DNA from: Aporrectodea caliginosa
Taxonomy: Eukaryota; Annelida; Clitellata; Crassiclitellata; Lumbricidae
DNA length: 64,000 nucleotides
Direction: 5' to 3'
NCBI GenBank assembly: GCA_020284085.1
Contig: JACEVL010000952.1
Span: 180,001-244,000, forward strand
Each line of letters starts with the position of its first letter. The first letter of the stretch is position 1. The translations under genes and the position numbers were made by a program. Positions 35,060 to 46,470 of the stretch are shown here, in pieces. The notes under the pieces were generated by a model. It was not told the DNA's origin. It made no database searches and saw nothing but the letters and a program-made list of their open reading frames with translations.

Positions 35060-35205
35060 AGGTCACATATAAATCTAATCTAATCTGATCAAATAAAAAA
35101 TCAGATCAAATCAAATAATTACCAAATATAATATCATTCACTCATATATCTAATCTAATCTAATCTAATGTAATAGACTATATAGAGCCTGTTCTAATCT
35201 AATCT
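35060..35205. repeat. (TAATC)n tract
   Basis: Interrupted TAATC units, the complement of the (GATTA)n tail at 43534. Confidence 0.85.
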
Positions 35206-35548
35206 CGAAACGACAATTCACAATCCATCGCACAGAAACAGTCCACATCCTCAGGGACCCAGAGACCGGAAGTTGGTGGAAAAGCGATTCGAGAAAGATG
35301 GCGCCACTGTCCAACACACAAGAGATGGCGCACCAAAAATATCAAGCCCCAACCATACAGCAAAATTCCCTCTCACCGTCCATATCTCGTTAACAGTCCA
35401 TCGAAGTTCCCCTTGTTTCATAACAATAATAACGGCAGCTTATGACAACATAGGCCGTTGCCGCCGACAAAGATTATTTTTGGCATATTACACCTCGATG
35501 TTGAGACCATGGCTGAATATAAATATTGATAAAGAACCTCTTAATAAA

Positions 35549-35769
35549 ATAATAATAATCTTTTCTTTATTGAAGCGCCTGACAAACGCACTGCGCTGTA
35601 CATTTACACGTTATGCAATTGAAACAATCTTAACTACTAACAGAACAGACAGCCTGCAATACACGGCGCTAATAGCAGCCTACAAAGCACGTCCGCCCAA
35701 CGGGGGCTCGAACTCGGTACCTCTCGCTCTCCATGCCAGTGTGTTATCCAATGCGCTATCGGGCCCCCC
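35549..35769 (-). mobile_element. SINE1, minus strand
   Basis: Full-length reverse copy with (AAT)n, CGCACTGCGCTGTACATTTA, the reversed box-B-like GGGGCTCGAACTCGGTACC and the head ending GCGCTATCGGGCCCCCC. Confidence 0.9.
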
Positions 35770-35789
35770 AAGAATTAAGGTGTCTAAGT

Positions 35790-36475
35790 CGAATGTTTAA
35801 TTTAGTTGGCTAGTTGCTGTGTAGCGACACATTGTCCTAACAGACACATAAATAATATTTTACATATAATACAAATATATACATATAATATTATATGTAT
35901 CTGTTTGGACACAGTGTCGTCAAACAGCAACGAACCAACTAAATAAAAATTCGATTTAGACACCTTTAATACGATGTTTCTCTTATCAATATAATCAGTT
36001 GTTCTAGACATTTTATGTGTTATTATAGTATTCTTGACTTAAATTATATTCATGACTTAATGGAATGGAACCGACAAATACGCAGTTATATTTTTTATAT
36101 ATATATATATACATTTATATATGTATATAATATTACATATATATATAAAATAAAATATATAGGGCCTATATGTAGACAGTTAATATATATATATAAATAT
36201 TATTTTACATATATACATATATATATACATATAATATTATATATATCTGTTACGACTCCGTGTCGTCAAACAGCAACTAACCAACTAAATGAAAAATTAG
36301 ATTTGGACACCTTTAATAAGATGTTTCTTTTCTCAATATGTAGCCTAAACTTGGTTGCAACATTTGTGTGATATTATCCCACGGCAAATTGCGCCTACGT
36401 AGGGAGGTAATGGAATGGAACCGGATTTAGACACCTATAATAAGATGTTTGTTCTGTCAATATAATCAGTTGGTC
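35790..36475. repeat. diverged direct repeats of reversed A and C motifs with AT-rich cores
   Basis: Three times (about 35920, 36250 and 36425) a reversed-C phrase TTTAGACACCTTTAATAAGA is followed by TGTTTCTTTT and TCAATATAATCAG. The first two are preceded by GTGTCGTCAAACAGCAAC. AT tracts fill the gaps. Confidence 0.6.
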
Positions 36476-36624
36476 TAAAAATTAGTTTGATGAGATGTGG
36501 AATTAGTAGTGTCATGGAATGAAGCCGAGAACGGTAGGCTGTACACGGCCTGGAGACGAGCATTAGAACAGAGACGTTCTGGAAAGGGCAATGCTCCAGA
36601 AGAGAGCAAGCCTGAGATTATGAT

Positions 36625-36690
36625 AATGAGGGGTGCAAGGCAAGGTTGTCCAGAGTCAATACTTCTCTTCGACATCAACATCCGCCAATA
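36625..36690 (+). pseudogene. short reverse transcriptase relic
   Basis: MRGARQGCPESILLFDINI resembles the GVRQGCPLSP..LFNIYI motif of RTE-type reverse transcriptases. Only about 20 codons can be recognised; a reversed A-module follows directly (36700-36785). Confidence 0.45.
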
Positions 36691-36805
36691 CCGGTACTCT
36701 GGTAGTGCCAGTCCAAAGCCTGGAGAAAGCAGGAGGGCGACGCTAATCATCATTACTACGACACATGGAGCGTCGTTAAACAGGAACCAGCCAAGGAACA
36801 GAAAC

Positions 36806-37245
36806 AAACAATATCGAAGGAACCGATCGAAGGAACCGATCGAAGGAACCGATCGAAGGAAACGAAGGAACCGTTCGAAGGAACCGATCGAAGGAACCGA
36901 TCGAAGGAAACGAAGGAACCGTTCGAAGGAACCGATCGAAGGAACCGATCGAAGGAAACGAAGGAACCGTTCGAAGGAACCGATCGAAGGAACCGATCGA
37001 AGGAAACGAAGGAACCGTTCGAAGGAACCGATCGAAGGAACCGATCGAAGGAAACGAAGGAAACGATCGAAGGAAACGATCGAAGGAAACGAAGGAACCG
37101 TTCGAAGGAACCGATCGAAGGAACCGATCGAAGGAAACGAAGGAACCGATCGAAGGAATCGATCGAAGGAAACGATCGAAGGAAACGAAGGAACCGATCG
37201 AAGGAATCGATCGAAGGAACCGATCGAAGGAAACGATCGAAGGAC
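36806..37245. repeat. 48-bp higher-order minisatellite
   Basis: Built from 13-bp (CGAAGGAACCGAT) and 9-bp (CGAAGGAAA) sub-units arranged 13+13+13+9, about nine times with variation. Both strands stay open across it (a plus frame reading RNRSKEPIEGTDRRKR per unit, a minus frame rich in FDRFLRSVPS), which shows openness alone is not evidence for a gene. The minus frame reads on into GC-rich unique DNA. Confidence 0.92.
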
Positions 37246-37249
37246 CAGA

Positions 37250-37590
37250 TCCTTGTCCTTGTCGCGTGTTCTTCCCGGAACTCTTCTCGCTTGTCCTGAA
37301 TTTGCATCACACCTGAAACTGACCGAGTCCCGGTGGGTGGAACACGCCCACGTATACCCCACGTCGATACCGCGAGGGGTCAAACGAGCACCTGCAGAGT
37401 GGACGTTGGATCCATTTGCCCACCTTCCTCCCACTCGTCCCATGATGATATAGACTGTCAGGACGGAATGGGTAAACAGCGGAAGAGAGACTCATTGGCA
37501 TTCCAGGAAGGTCGACGTATCCGCTGCATGCCAACTCCGTTTCTTAAGAGCCAGCTGCAGAAGCCCAATATCATCCATTGATGCCATTAC
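37250..37590. other. unassigned GC-rich segment
   Basis: Sequence of raised GC with open stretches on both strands (plus: LPGTLLACPEFASHLKLTES; minus: ETELACSGYVDLPGMPMSLS). It could hold exon material; no splice-consistent exon stood out. Confidence 0.3.
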
Positions 37591-37635
37591 ATCTCACAGC
37601 TATGCATTTACATAGGCCAATATATACCGTATATA

Positions 37636-38370
<735 letters not shown>

Positions 38371-38374
38371 ACAT

Positions 38375-38880
38375 ACAGAAAGACAGACAGACAAAGGCAA
38401 AGACAGAGACAGACGAAAAGGCAGAGACAGGCAGAGGTTGACAGAGACAGAGAGGGAGACAGACTGATAGGGAGAGGCAGCAAAGCGGCCTAGGCTAGGA
38501 AAGAGGAAGGAGAGAAGGAGAAGGAGAAGACAGAGGAGAAAGAAAAAAAGGAAGAGAATGAGGAAGAGGGAAATGATGAAAAGAAGGTCAATGATAGCGG
38601 AGAAGTATGCGGAGTAGGATGCCAAAATGAAGGATGTACCGTTATTGGAGGAGGAGGAGGAGGAGGAGAAGGAGGAGGAGGAGGAGGAGGAGGAGGAGGA
38701 GGAGGAGGAGGAGGAGGAGGAGGAGGAGGAGGAGGAGGAGAGGGGTGGAGGAGAGAAAGAGAAGAAAAGAAAAGGGGTAAAGTAGATGAGACGTAGGAGG
38801 AAGAGGAGAAGGAAAGGGAAATGTAAAGGAGGCTGAAGAGGAAGAGAATAAGAGGGTGGGAGGAGGGGATGTGGGAAAAT
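38375..38880. repeat. purine-rich tract with (GGA)n core
   Basis: AGACAGACAG and GAAGGAGAA-type sequence, with a (GGA)n run at 38646-38738. A similar but shorter purine tract lies at the homologous place near 47000-47260. Confidence 0.93.
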
Positions 38881-38934
38881 TGCATATAATAAGCATTCAA
38901 AAAATTAGCGATGTTCGTTAGAGTAGTAGTATTA

Positions 38935-39530
38935 CTTTTAGTTTAACGACTCAACATCATTAGCGTCGCCCTCCTCATTCATCCAGGCTTGGGACTGCCA
39001 CTGCCAGAGTACGAGCAGTGGCGGAGTATATAATATTATACTTCTTTCGCAAAAACGTCTGACCGTCTGCAGATGTAAATTTTTATAATGAGCCGTTTAT
39101 ATACATGTGAATGTCCAAAAACAAAGGTGTTATCCAATGCGGTGCTTATAATAAGGAATTATTATGAATAAATTTAAAAAAATATATTTGTTGGAACCGA
39201 TTTGATTGATGGATTTTTTTAAAATCAATGCAAGCATACTTTTGCGTGTATATCTTATCGTGTCTAATCATTCCAATGTGTACTAATGAATAATATGTTA
39301 CTGTTTTCTTTGTGGAATACTGATTAGAGTAAGACACATTCCAATCTGTTGTGAAGTCCGCGACTCCGTTAACTATTAATTTTGTGAACAAGTATCGAGA
39401 GTTTCTTTTTCTGGAGAAACGGGTTAAATCGTATAACCTTTTCCATTCGTATGCGGCTGATACCGCTTCTGGCTATTTAGTACAGATACCCCTTCTGGCT
39501 ACTACGCAGATAATACCACTTCTAGCGATT
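38935..39530 (+). repeat. A-module plus block duplicated at 46.88-47.92 kb
   Basis: A-module at 38935-39025, then AAAGGTGTTATC, GGAATTATTATGAATA, TGATTGAT, TTTGCGTGTA-like, TCTGGAGAAACGGGTT and the TACCGCTTCTGGCTATT repeats. The same order recurs at 46884-47912, so this block is an upstream part of the large duplicated unit. Confidence 0.75.
39440..39530. repeat. 29-bp tandem repeat, left part (split by LINE)
   Basis: Units like ATACCACTTCTGGCTATTTA. The array is continued at 41280-41470; the LINE at 39533-41100 lies between. Confidence 0.7.
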
Positions 39531-39532
39531 TA

Positions 39533-41100
39533 AGTAAGTAAGTAAGTAAGTAAGTATTTCCTTTATTGAGAAGCACTAGCAAACGCACAGCACTGTACAT
39601 AGCAAGATTAATACATTCAAACAAATAAACAAAAATTTATATATACAACCATAGAATTGAATGAGAGGCTTTATTGTACAGAGGAAGAAGACCTAGAGCT
39701 AGTCATAGGGGAAAAAGAAGGGCTTAAATAGCCAGATCTAGGGAAAACATAGTTTATTTGTATAGCATCCGGGCAAGGAAGCATTTCTGAGACAGGTTGT
39801 CAAACATGGGAAGCTCACGGTTATGGGACCGTGGTCGCAGGGAGTAGTGCGATTGCTTGATCGGCGGCAACAATTTATGCAATACATGACAAGGATTGTG
39901 CAGAATACAGGCAAAGAGTCTAGTATCCGCATTGCTGCAGAGAGTCTCAAATGAGGGAGAAGATGGAGGTAAGTACCCCTGGCGTACCAACCTTCGGATA
40001 ATTCCCTCAAGGGCCTCCCGTTCCTGCACTCTCGCAAAGCCCCACCACACAGGCGAGCAATACAGCATCATACCAACCGTAGTGGCACGAACTACATCAA
40101 ATAAACTGTCCCCCGAGAGCCCGTGCGACCTCAGGATCCGAAGTGCATAAAAGGACTGCCTTGCTTTTATGGTCAGACGTTTAATGTGACTGGAGAACCC
40201 AAATTTCGCTGTAAGCTCAACACCAAGAATATTTAGGGTTTGCACTCTTGCGATACCTTTTAGAGGAGGGGGGAACATACCGAAGGTACCCCGGGGACGC
40301 GTAAAAATTATCTCACAGGATTTGCTTGAGTTTAGCTTGAGGTTGCAACTCTGTGCCCATACACTAATATGCTCAAGCTCAATCTCAGTTGTAGTGATAC
40401 TTGATGCAGGGACAGCGAGATAGCAATCATCTGCATATTTAAAAATGCGATTGCATTTATTAACTGGTTTTAAGTCAGAGATTGCAACTACGAAATCCAT
40501 CGGGCCCAAACCGGAACCTTGAATAATACTTGCATTAATTCGTGCCAGAGTAGATATTACACCGTTAAACCTAGTGCAATGACTTCGATTATGAAGTAAA
40601 TTCAAAATCCAATTAAAAATGTGATCAGGAATTGGGAGAGAAGCAAGTTGTTCGGCTAGATATGAATGTCTGACAGTGTCAAAGGCTTTGGAAAAATCCA
40701 ATGAGACCAAACGTACATAGGGTTCATAGCATAAGGTTTCAAGGATGTGGTTAGATACAGCCATCAAAGCAGCAGCCGTTGAGCCTGTAGGTCTAAAGGC
40801 ATACTGATCATCAAATTTGTCATTAGTGTCTGTGTTGGTGATTACCGGATACATATATATACGGGTAACGATTTTTTCAAGAATTCTACAAAGGATGGAA
40901 GTAATGGAGATGGGGCGGTAATCCGATTCCATTCTTGGGCATGCCAATTTAGGGATTGGTGTAATACAACTTAACTTCCACTGTGGAGGAACATATGAAT
41001 GTAACAAAGAATTTCTAAAAAGGGTTGTGATGGGAGCAGCCAACAGGTGAGCCATGCTGCTGAAGAACCAGGATGCATGGGACACCATCCGGGCACATTA
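39533..41100 (-). mobile_element. CTTA-tailed LINE, 5'-truncated, youngest-looking copy
   Basis: On the minus strand it begins near 41100 inside ORF2, has an uninterrupted ORF (41088-39754), a ~200-bp 3' UTR containing GTACAGTGCTGTGCGTTTGC and CAATAAAGG, and ends in (CTTA)n at 39533-39556. It lies within a 29-bp tandem array. No clear target duplication was found. Confidence 0.9.
39754..41088 (-). CDS. non-LTR retrotransposon reverse transcriptase (ORF2, truncated)
   Basis: 444 uninterrupted codons. The protein would copy LINE RNA into DNA at the nicked target. Visible in order: thumb-proximal QWKLSCITPIPKL (36-48), SDYRPISITSILCRILEKIV (55-74), QYAFRP (95-100), motif A SLDFSKAFDTVRHSYL (129-144; catalytic D131), motif B IIQGSGLGPMDF (188-199), motif C FKYADD (216-221; catalytic DD), KLNSSKSCEIIF, then LNILGVELTAKFGFSSHIKR and the connecting region ending ARMLYK. 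All catalytic aspartates are kept. Full ORF2 proteins of this class are about 900 residues or more, so the N-terminal apurinic endonuclease is missing; the start methionine is just the first ATG of the truncated frame. I place it in the CR1/Jockey-like group from the LDFSKAFD and GSGLGP motifs. Related broken copies lie at 3.6, 14.2, 31.9, 44.2 and 56.0 kb. Confidence 0.9.
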   Translation of the reverse strand: MVSHASWFFSSMAHLLAAPITTLFRNSLLHSYVPPQWKLSCITPIPKLACPRMESDYRPISITSILCRILEKIVTRIYMYPVITNTDTNDKFDDQYAFRPTGSTAAALMAVSNHILETLCYEPYVRLVSLDFSKAFDTVRHSYLAEQLASLPIPDHIFNWILNLLHNRSHCTRFNGVISTLARINASIIQGSGLGPMDFVVAISDLKPVNKCNRIFKYADDCYLAVPASSITTTEIELEHISVWAQSCNLKLNSSKSCEIIFTRPRGTFGMFPPPLKGIARVQTLNILGVELTAKFGFSSHIKRLTIKARQSFYALRILRSHGLSGDSLFDVVRATTVGMMLYCSPVWWGFARVQEREALEGIIRRLVRQGYLPPSSPSFETLCSNADTRLFACILHNPCHVLHKLLPPIKQSHYSLRPRSHNRELPMFDNLSQKCFLARMLYK

Positions 41101-41279
41101 CATTAGATATAATATCTTTTTGCTATTTAGATAATGCCAAACTCCGCCACTGATCGCACTCTGTCAGTACCAGTCCCAAGCCTGGATGAAGGAGGAGGGC
41201 GACGCTAATGGTCTTTGTTAATACACAGTGGTAATTAAACAGTAAACAAGCAAGATAGTGTCTATACCATGCAGATAAA

Positions 41280-41475
41280 CATCTTCTCGCTATTTCATTT
41301 AAATAATACCTCTTCTGGTTATTTCATACAAATAATACCTCTTCTGGTTATTTCATACAAATAATACCTCTTCTGGCTATTTCATACAAATAATACCTCT
41401 TCTGGTTATTTCGTACAGTTAATATCACTTTTGGCTATTCCTTACAGAGAATGCCTCTTCTGGCAGAAATTGTCA
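41280..41475. repeat. 29-bp tandem repeat, right part
   Basis: About six units of AATACCTCTTCTGGTTATTT plus CATACAAAT. A degenerate version is at 47825-47910 in the paralogous block. Confidence 0.88.
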
Positions 41476-42147
41476 TACACAAAAAAATTAAATGTAATTT
41501 CTTAAATTGTTATGGTTAAAATTCTTTGGCATGAGATTCGTAATTTCTTAATCGAGTTAGTACGGGAGGAGAGTGCAGAACAATTAGTAACAATCTAACG
41601 AAACTGCCGACTATATAGAACGAGTTGTAAGCGTCTTTCAGGTGTTTTATAAGCGCAGCTCTTTGGCGATTATTTCTTAAGTGCATTTACACTAGAATTA
41701 ACGACTTCAATCATTATATAGGCGTAATAAATAGCATCTAAAATCGTATTTAATAGAATTATCTTAATCTATTTCGATACCCAGTTTATTTTAACTAAAC
41801 CATTCGGCTGTCAAGGCCGTTGAATTTGACGTCTCTCTCAAAGATGCAGTTCTACAGCTCTACCAATTGCTTGTGCCAGTCCGAAGCTTTGAAAAGGAGA
41901 ACGCTGCACCTGAGTGTTGGCCAATGGCGCAGTTATCTAGCGGGATCTGATTCGAAGCGTTTAACGATATCCTATGACATCGTTGGCGTAGATAGTTTAT
42001 CCATTAGTAGCATACAGTGTTTAGCGACATCTTGTGGCTGCCCGGACCGTTGTTGTCGACCTTGGCTAACACGAGCATGCATGAAACATACCCTATTCAA
42101 CTGTTGATTGGATGGTTTCCAAAAAGTGCAAAAACATAACCTTAACT

Positions 42148-42190
<43 letters not shown>

Positions 42191-42474
42191 TTTATTTCGC
42201 ACAAAGCAGAAACTAAGCAAACAAAGCAAAGACGAGAACAGAAATACAAAAATACAAAAACTCCTTCCCAAACAGACTGAACCCAAGTGTTAGTATTGAC
42301 ATCGAAAACAAGTAGGCTACAACAGAAAAAACAGACTAACAGCAAGGTGAACAATAGGAGTACGACCCTAAGGGAGCTATGTCCCGCTAATGGGCCACCT
42401 GAAATAAAAGCAGATTTATGGCAGTACTATTAAATCACAAGAAAAGATATTTGAGACTTCGTATGGCATTGACG

Positions 42475-43352
42475 GCTTTTGTCTTGTCGTGTCTTTAGCC
42501 ATCTTCGATTCGAAGTTTGGCCGCACCTTGAACCTTGCTTCCAGATGACTCTGTCCTCCGTTGCTTTCATCGATTGATACATAATTATTTAAACCCGACC
42601 AAGATCTTATATTCTCAATCCAAATATAATTCTTGGTCTTCCACGTGTTCGCATTCCCGCTGTTGTGCCCTGCATTATTTCTTTCTCCAAGCAGTCTCCC
42701 CTTTTCCTCATAATGTGATCAAAATATCTCAACTTCCTTGTTTTGATGGTGCATAATAGTTGTTGTTCTATGCCAATTTGTTCTAATACCCATTCGTTTG
42801 TTCTCCTTGCCGTCCAGGAAACCCTTTGTATCTGCCTCAGCCCTTTCATTTCAAAACCATTTATCCTCCTTACATCAGATTTCTTGATGGTACGTCCTTC
42901 GCAGCCATAGGTTGCAACTGGCCATATCAACGCTTTCATGAGTCTTGTTTTTTTATCACCGATATAACCATGACTTTCCAGATGTTTTTCAACAATGCCA
43001 TTGTTCCTTTTCCTTTGTCTAATCTTGCCTTGATTTCCTTAGTACAATCCGCATCCTCTGTTATTAGAGAGCCTAGATACACAAATGCATCAACCTATTC
43101 CAACTGCTCATCTCGGACTCTGGTATGGCATTCAACCCCATCCATCCCCATCACCTTCGTTTTGTCAATATTGGCCATCAATCCAATTTCCGGCCAACCT
43201 CATACAACCGATCAATCAATCTTTGTAGCTCTGTAACTGACTTAGTCAACAAGACAATATTATCTGCGTATCTGAGGTTGGAAAATTTCCTACCACTGAT
43301 TTTTATCCCTCCTTTAAACCTCCAATGTTTCTCTCATAACCATCTCTTCGTA
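42475..43352 (-). pseudogene. RTE-like LINE, RT C-terminal half
   Basis: On the minus strand ISGRKFSNLRYADNIVLLTK (43290-43230) carries the motif C box with its second Asp replaced by Asn, followed by ELQRLIDRLYE. After frameshifts and stops the frame 42939-42607 reads VATYGCEGRTIKKSDVRRIN, QRVSWTARRTNEWVLEQI, KLRYFDHIMR and RTRGRPRI. It is clearly the same protein class as 9650-10398 but older. It starts 5'-truncated just upstream of motif C. Confidence 0.82.
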
Positions 43353-43354
43353 CC

Positions 43355-43530
43355 TAGGTCGCGAACCTCATTAACCCAGCATCGGGCTTTCGCTGTTGTG
43401 GGCTCCTCAATATGGAACGGTTCTGGAGGGGATTTCACTGGCATCTCTTCGCTGCTTAAAGACCTTTCTCTTTTCTCGGGCCTGTCATGCTGGAGCGCTT
43501 CTGAATAGCTCTGCTGTGAGAAGCGCTTTA
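43355..43530 (+). mobile_element. L2-like LINE 3' end
   Basis: The frame reads SRTSLTQHRAFAVVGSSIWN, then SLLKDLSLFSGLSCWSASE and a stop, with TGAGAAGCGCTTTACAAATG as the UTR and a (GATTA)n tail. AFAVVGSSIWN corresponds to AFSVPGPSIWN and VGPSIWN in the fragments at 8.6 and 5.2 kb; the tail unit differs, so it is a related but distinct subfamily. Confidence 0.78.
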
Positions 43531-43533
43531 CAA

Positions 43534-43627
43534 ATGTTCAGATTAGATTAGATTAGATTAGATTAGATTAGATTAGATTAGATTAGATTAGATTAGATTA
43601 GATTAGATTAGATTAGATTAGATTAGA
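43534..43627. repeat. (GATTA)n microsatellite, LINE tail
   Basis: About 18 pure pentanucleotide units directly after the L2-like 3' end. Confidence 0.97.
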
Positions 43628-44162
43628 TCTCGGCTACTATGCTTAAAACAGGGTATCTAACTCATTATTGTGATGTGGCACGGTTGACTTTATAAAATCG
43701 CTAAAAAACGTTTTAAAGGTGTCTAAAGAGAGCGTTGCATTTCGATGTTTAGGGACATCTTCTGGCTGGCGCAGATATTCTGCTTCATCGTTTCTGAGGC
43801 GTTTTTTATTGCTTAGTTAATGACGCTGTGTCATAACGAAGATCATTAGCGTCGCCCTCCTTTATGCAGGATTGGGACTGGCACTATCAGACTACTGGCA
43901 GTGGTGGAGTTAGATTTGAATGATTATTTTTAGTAGTTTTTGTCGATTATTGCATGTATAACAGAATTCTTCTAGTAGGATATTTCCATGTAAAATGCAC
44001 AGCACAAACAAACATTAGCAAGAACTCTGGTTTGACATACACTGATCCACTAAGTACCCATAAAATATTGATATAAAGTGGAAAAACTACTGCGATGGAA
44101 TATTATAGCACATTGATTGCTCTTAATAATGGTGTTTTATTTGAGCCTTGAATTTTATGTAA

Positions 44163-44945
44163 AGTAAGTAAGTAAGTATATTCTTTATTCAACCAATTGC
44201 ATATCCGCACTTTGGTGTACATACATTTATACAGAGTATAACATTCTTATAATAAACGATCTGCGTGAAAGATTGTCAGCTTGTGGAATAAAACGGTCAT
44301 GTAATCTCGGGCGCAGGGTGTAGGGGAGCGGCTTTTTGGGGGGAGTAGTCCATGGAGTACATGCCCCGGGTTTCCTAGGACCGCAGAGAAGAGGCGTGAG
44401 TCGGCAGTGTTGCAAAGATGCTCAAACGATGGACTGTCCTCTGGCAGGTACCGCAGACGAATCAGACGCCGCATCGCCGACTGAAGGCGGTTCTTTTCTT
44501 GCTGCCCTGCAAATCCCCACCAAGCCGGAGCAGCATAGAGCATTCGGGACACCGTTGTAGCACGAACCACGTCGTATAGCATAGGGCCTGAAAGACCATG
44601 CGCCACGAGGATGCGCAAGGCATACAGCGATTGTCTGGCCTGACAACATATACGGGTGATGTGTGACTCGAAACTCAAAGCTTCATTCATTGTAACGCCC
44701 AAGATGACCATGCTGGAGACCCTTGTCAGTCCCGGAGTAGTAATCGGAACCGCGTCTCGCCCAGCACGCCCTCGTGGCCGACGAATCACCATTTCAAAGG
44801 TCTTTTTTGAGTTCAGTTTTAAGTTACAGGTTGCAGCCCAATCTGTGACGTGGTCTAGTTCTGCAGAGATCGTTGCACTGTGTGAGGCGGGTATCAGGAG
44901 ATAAGTGTCATCAGCATATTTGATTAACCTGTTTGAAGGGTGGAC
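44163..44945 (-). mobile_element. CTTA-tailed LINE, 5'-truncated
   Basis: (TAAG)n at 44164-44179 marks the 3' end; the minus strand carries an open frame from 44939 to 44247. It sits exactly where copies Q and S have their shared hAT insertion, within the phrase TTTTATGTACTTATTACAAC. Confidence 0.88.
44247..44939 (-). pseudogene. LINE reverse transcriptase C-terminal part
   Basis: An open frame of about 230 codons without an initiating Met at its start: RLIKYADDTYLLIPASHSAT holds the catalytic motif C, followed by CNLKLNSKKTFEMVIRRPRG, SMVILGVTMNEALSFESHIT, VRATTVSRMLYAAPAWWG and the C-terminal LLPP region. Motifs A and B are missing through 5' truncation, so it cannot be active. It is a sister subfamily of the 39.7-kb ORF. 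Confidence 0.85.
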
Positions 44946-46244
44946 CGTCTTGAGTTATTACATACTTATTATGTACTTATTACAACCGTTCGGCGACAAC
45001 GACGGCATCCTATGCCGCTAACGTCGACATTAATAATTATTGCAAATTTATATAGCGCCTCTTTAGAGAGGCTATTACCTACTATGTGAATTGTATTAGT
45101 TTGTAATTGATTTGGATACAACAGATTAGCGACATCTCGTGGAATTAAACGCCGTTGACGTCAATAAGAGAAACATTCTGAACAATGCTCTAATTCACTC
45201 ACGATTGATAAAATGAATTCGTGTTAAATGAGTGTAAATGGATTTGCGTTTTTCATGCAATATTTTTCTTCGACCATTTAACGACATTTTGCGGCATCAA
45301 AGATTTGCACGTTGCTCGTTTAATTTTTTATTCATACGCGATAGATGGATGGACCCATGGTTTAACTGCAGCTTATGACAACATAGGCCGTAGCCGACGA
45401 CAGAGATTTTTTGGCATATTACAGCTCTTCCAACTATTTATTATTAACACTACCTATCGGAACACTCATACGCGAAGGCAGAGGTTTTATTTATATAGCT
45501 TCGGCGGCGAGTGTTCTAAAGGTGTCTATAGAGAACGTAATGTTTCAGTTATAAATATCCATTGTCCAGTAGCAGTTTGTGGATTTTAACGCCGTTGAAG
45601 TAGACCATGCCTTATTTAGCAAGAATGACAGATATGTGTTTGAACGCGACTAGTTAATAATAAAAGACGTTTTGTTGCAGACTGCAAAGATGAGTGCGGT
45701 AATTTACGGAGTAGTTATCGGGTGATCAACGACATCTCGTGGATGATGACGTCGGCATCGCCTTACGCAGAAATTCTTATGACTTGCATTTTTTTGGTTA
45801 AGTGACTTCTTTCATTTTCAATGGTAGTTTGTTCTTTAACGACGTTTTAACGAAGATGATTCGAATCACCCTCCTCACTCAACCAGGCTTTGGACTGGCA
45901 CCTATCGTGTTTAACGCGGTGATTTATTTTCAAATGTGACGTGTTGGCCTCTTGTTGTAAATCTGATGTGTTTTCGAAAACGAAGTGACTAGCGGACCGC
46001 CAGGCGGCGCGCAAGTTTATAAAACTAGCGGGCCGCCAGTCACGTGTCAGATCATTTATGTCGGGAAAAAATTGTTTTTTTAGTTTTAATGAGTTAGAAA
46101 ATAGAAAAAAAGTGTATGAAACTACTAATTTAAATAATCTAGCAATGCGTGATGCAAAGACTTTTGAATCTAGGAAAAAGTATGCAGCGAAGAAGGCTAC
46201 ACATGCAGAATAAGATCCAATATTATTCAGTACAATTGTGAGGT

Positions 46245-46322
46245 GTTCCGTAGTCGAGTGGTTAGTGTGGTGGAATGTAAGTTCAACGATTTGAGGTTCG
46301 AATCCCACCAGTGCAGAATTTT
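46245..46322 (+). other. tRNA-like sequence inside the inverted-repeat element
   Basis: TAGTCGAGTGGTTAGTG looks like a D-arm/box A and GAGGTTCGAATCCC like box B, spaced as in a tRNA. The T-stem and acceptor stem pair poorly, so it is more likely a tRNA-derived relic (SINE head) than a functional tRNA gene. Confidence 0.45.
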
Positions 46323-46414
46323 TTCTCATGTTATCCCCGTTACTTTTATGGACATTTGAAAACTTACCAATTTCCCTGGGTCTCTATTTTGGAGTGCTTA
46401 TGAGTAGTTACCTT

Positions 46415-46470
46415 GGTTAGGGTAAAGTTAGGTCGTGAGGGTCGGTTAGGGTCAGGGTTAGGGTTAGTGT
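46415..46470 (+). repeat. degenerate TTAGGG-like tract
   Basis: GGTTAGGGTAAAGTTAGG, then GGTTAGGGTCAGGGTTAGGG. At least five TTAGGG-type units, diverged; inside the element at 45983-46734. Confidence 0.7.

Noticed and set aside
36475..37453. 318-codon plus ORF and 322-codon minus ORF
   Set aside because: Both result from the 48-bp minisatellite; opposite-strand openness shows it is not selective. Only the short RT-like motif at 36625-36690 was kept.
38490..38900. 136-codon Pro/Ser-rich minus-strand ORF
   Set aside because: It is the translation of the purine-rich (GGA)n tract.
42826..43236. 136-codon plus-strand ORF
   Set aside because: It is the shadow of the minus-strand RTE reverse transcriptase.
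46245..46322. Functional tRNA gene
   Set aside because: Box A and B look right but the T and acceptor stems do not pair; kept only as tRNA-like.
45847..46329. 160-codon minus-strand ORF
   Set aside because: It spans the boundary and terminal repeat of the inverted-repeat element and an A-module, has no domain, and is best explained by chance.
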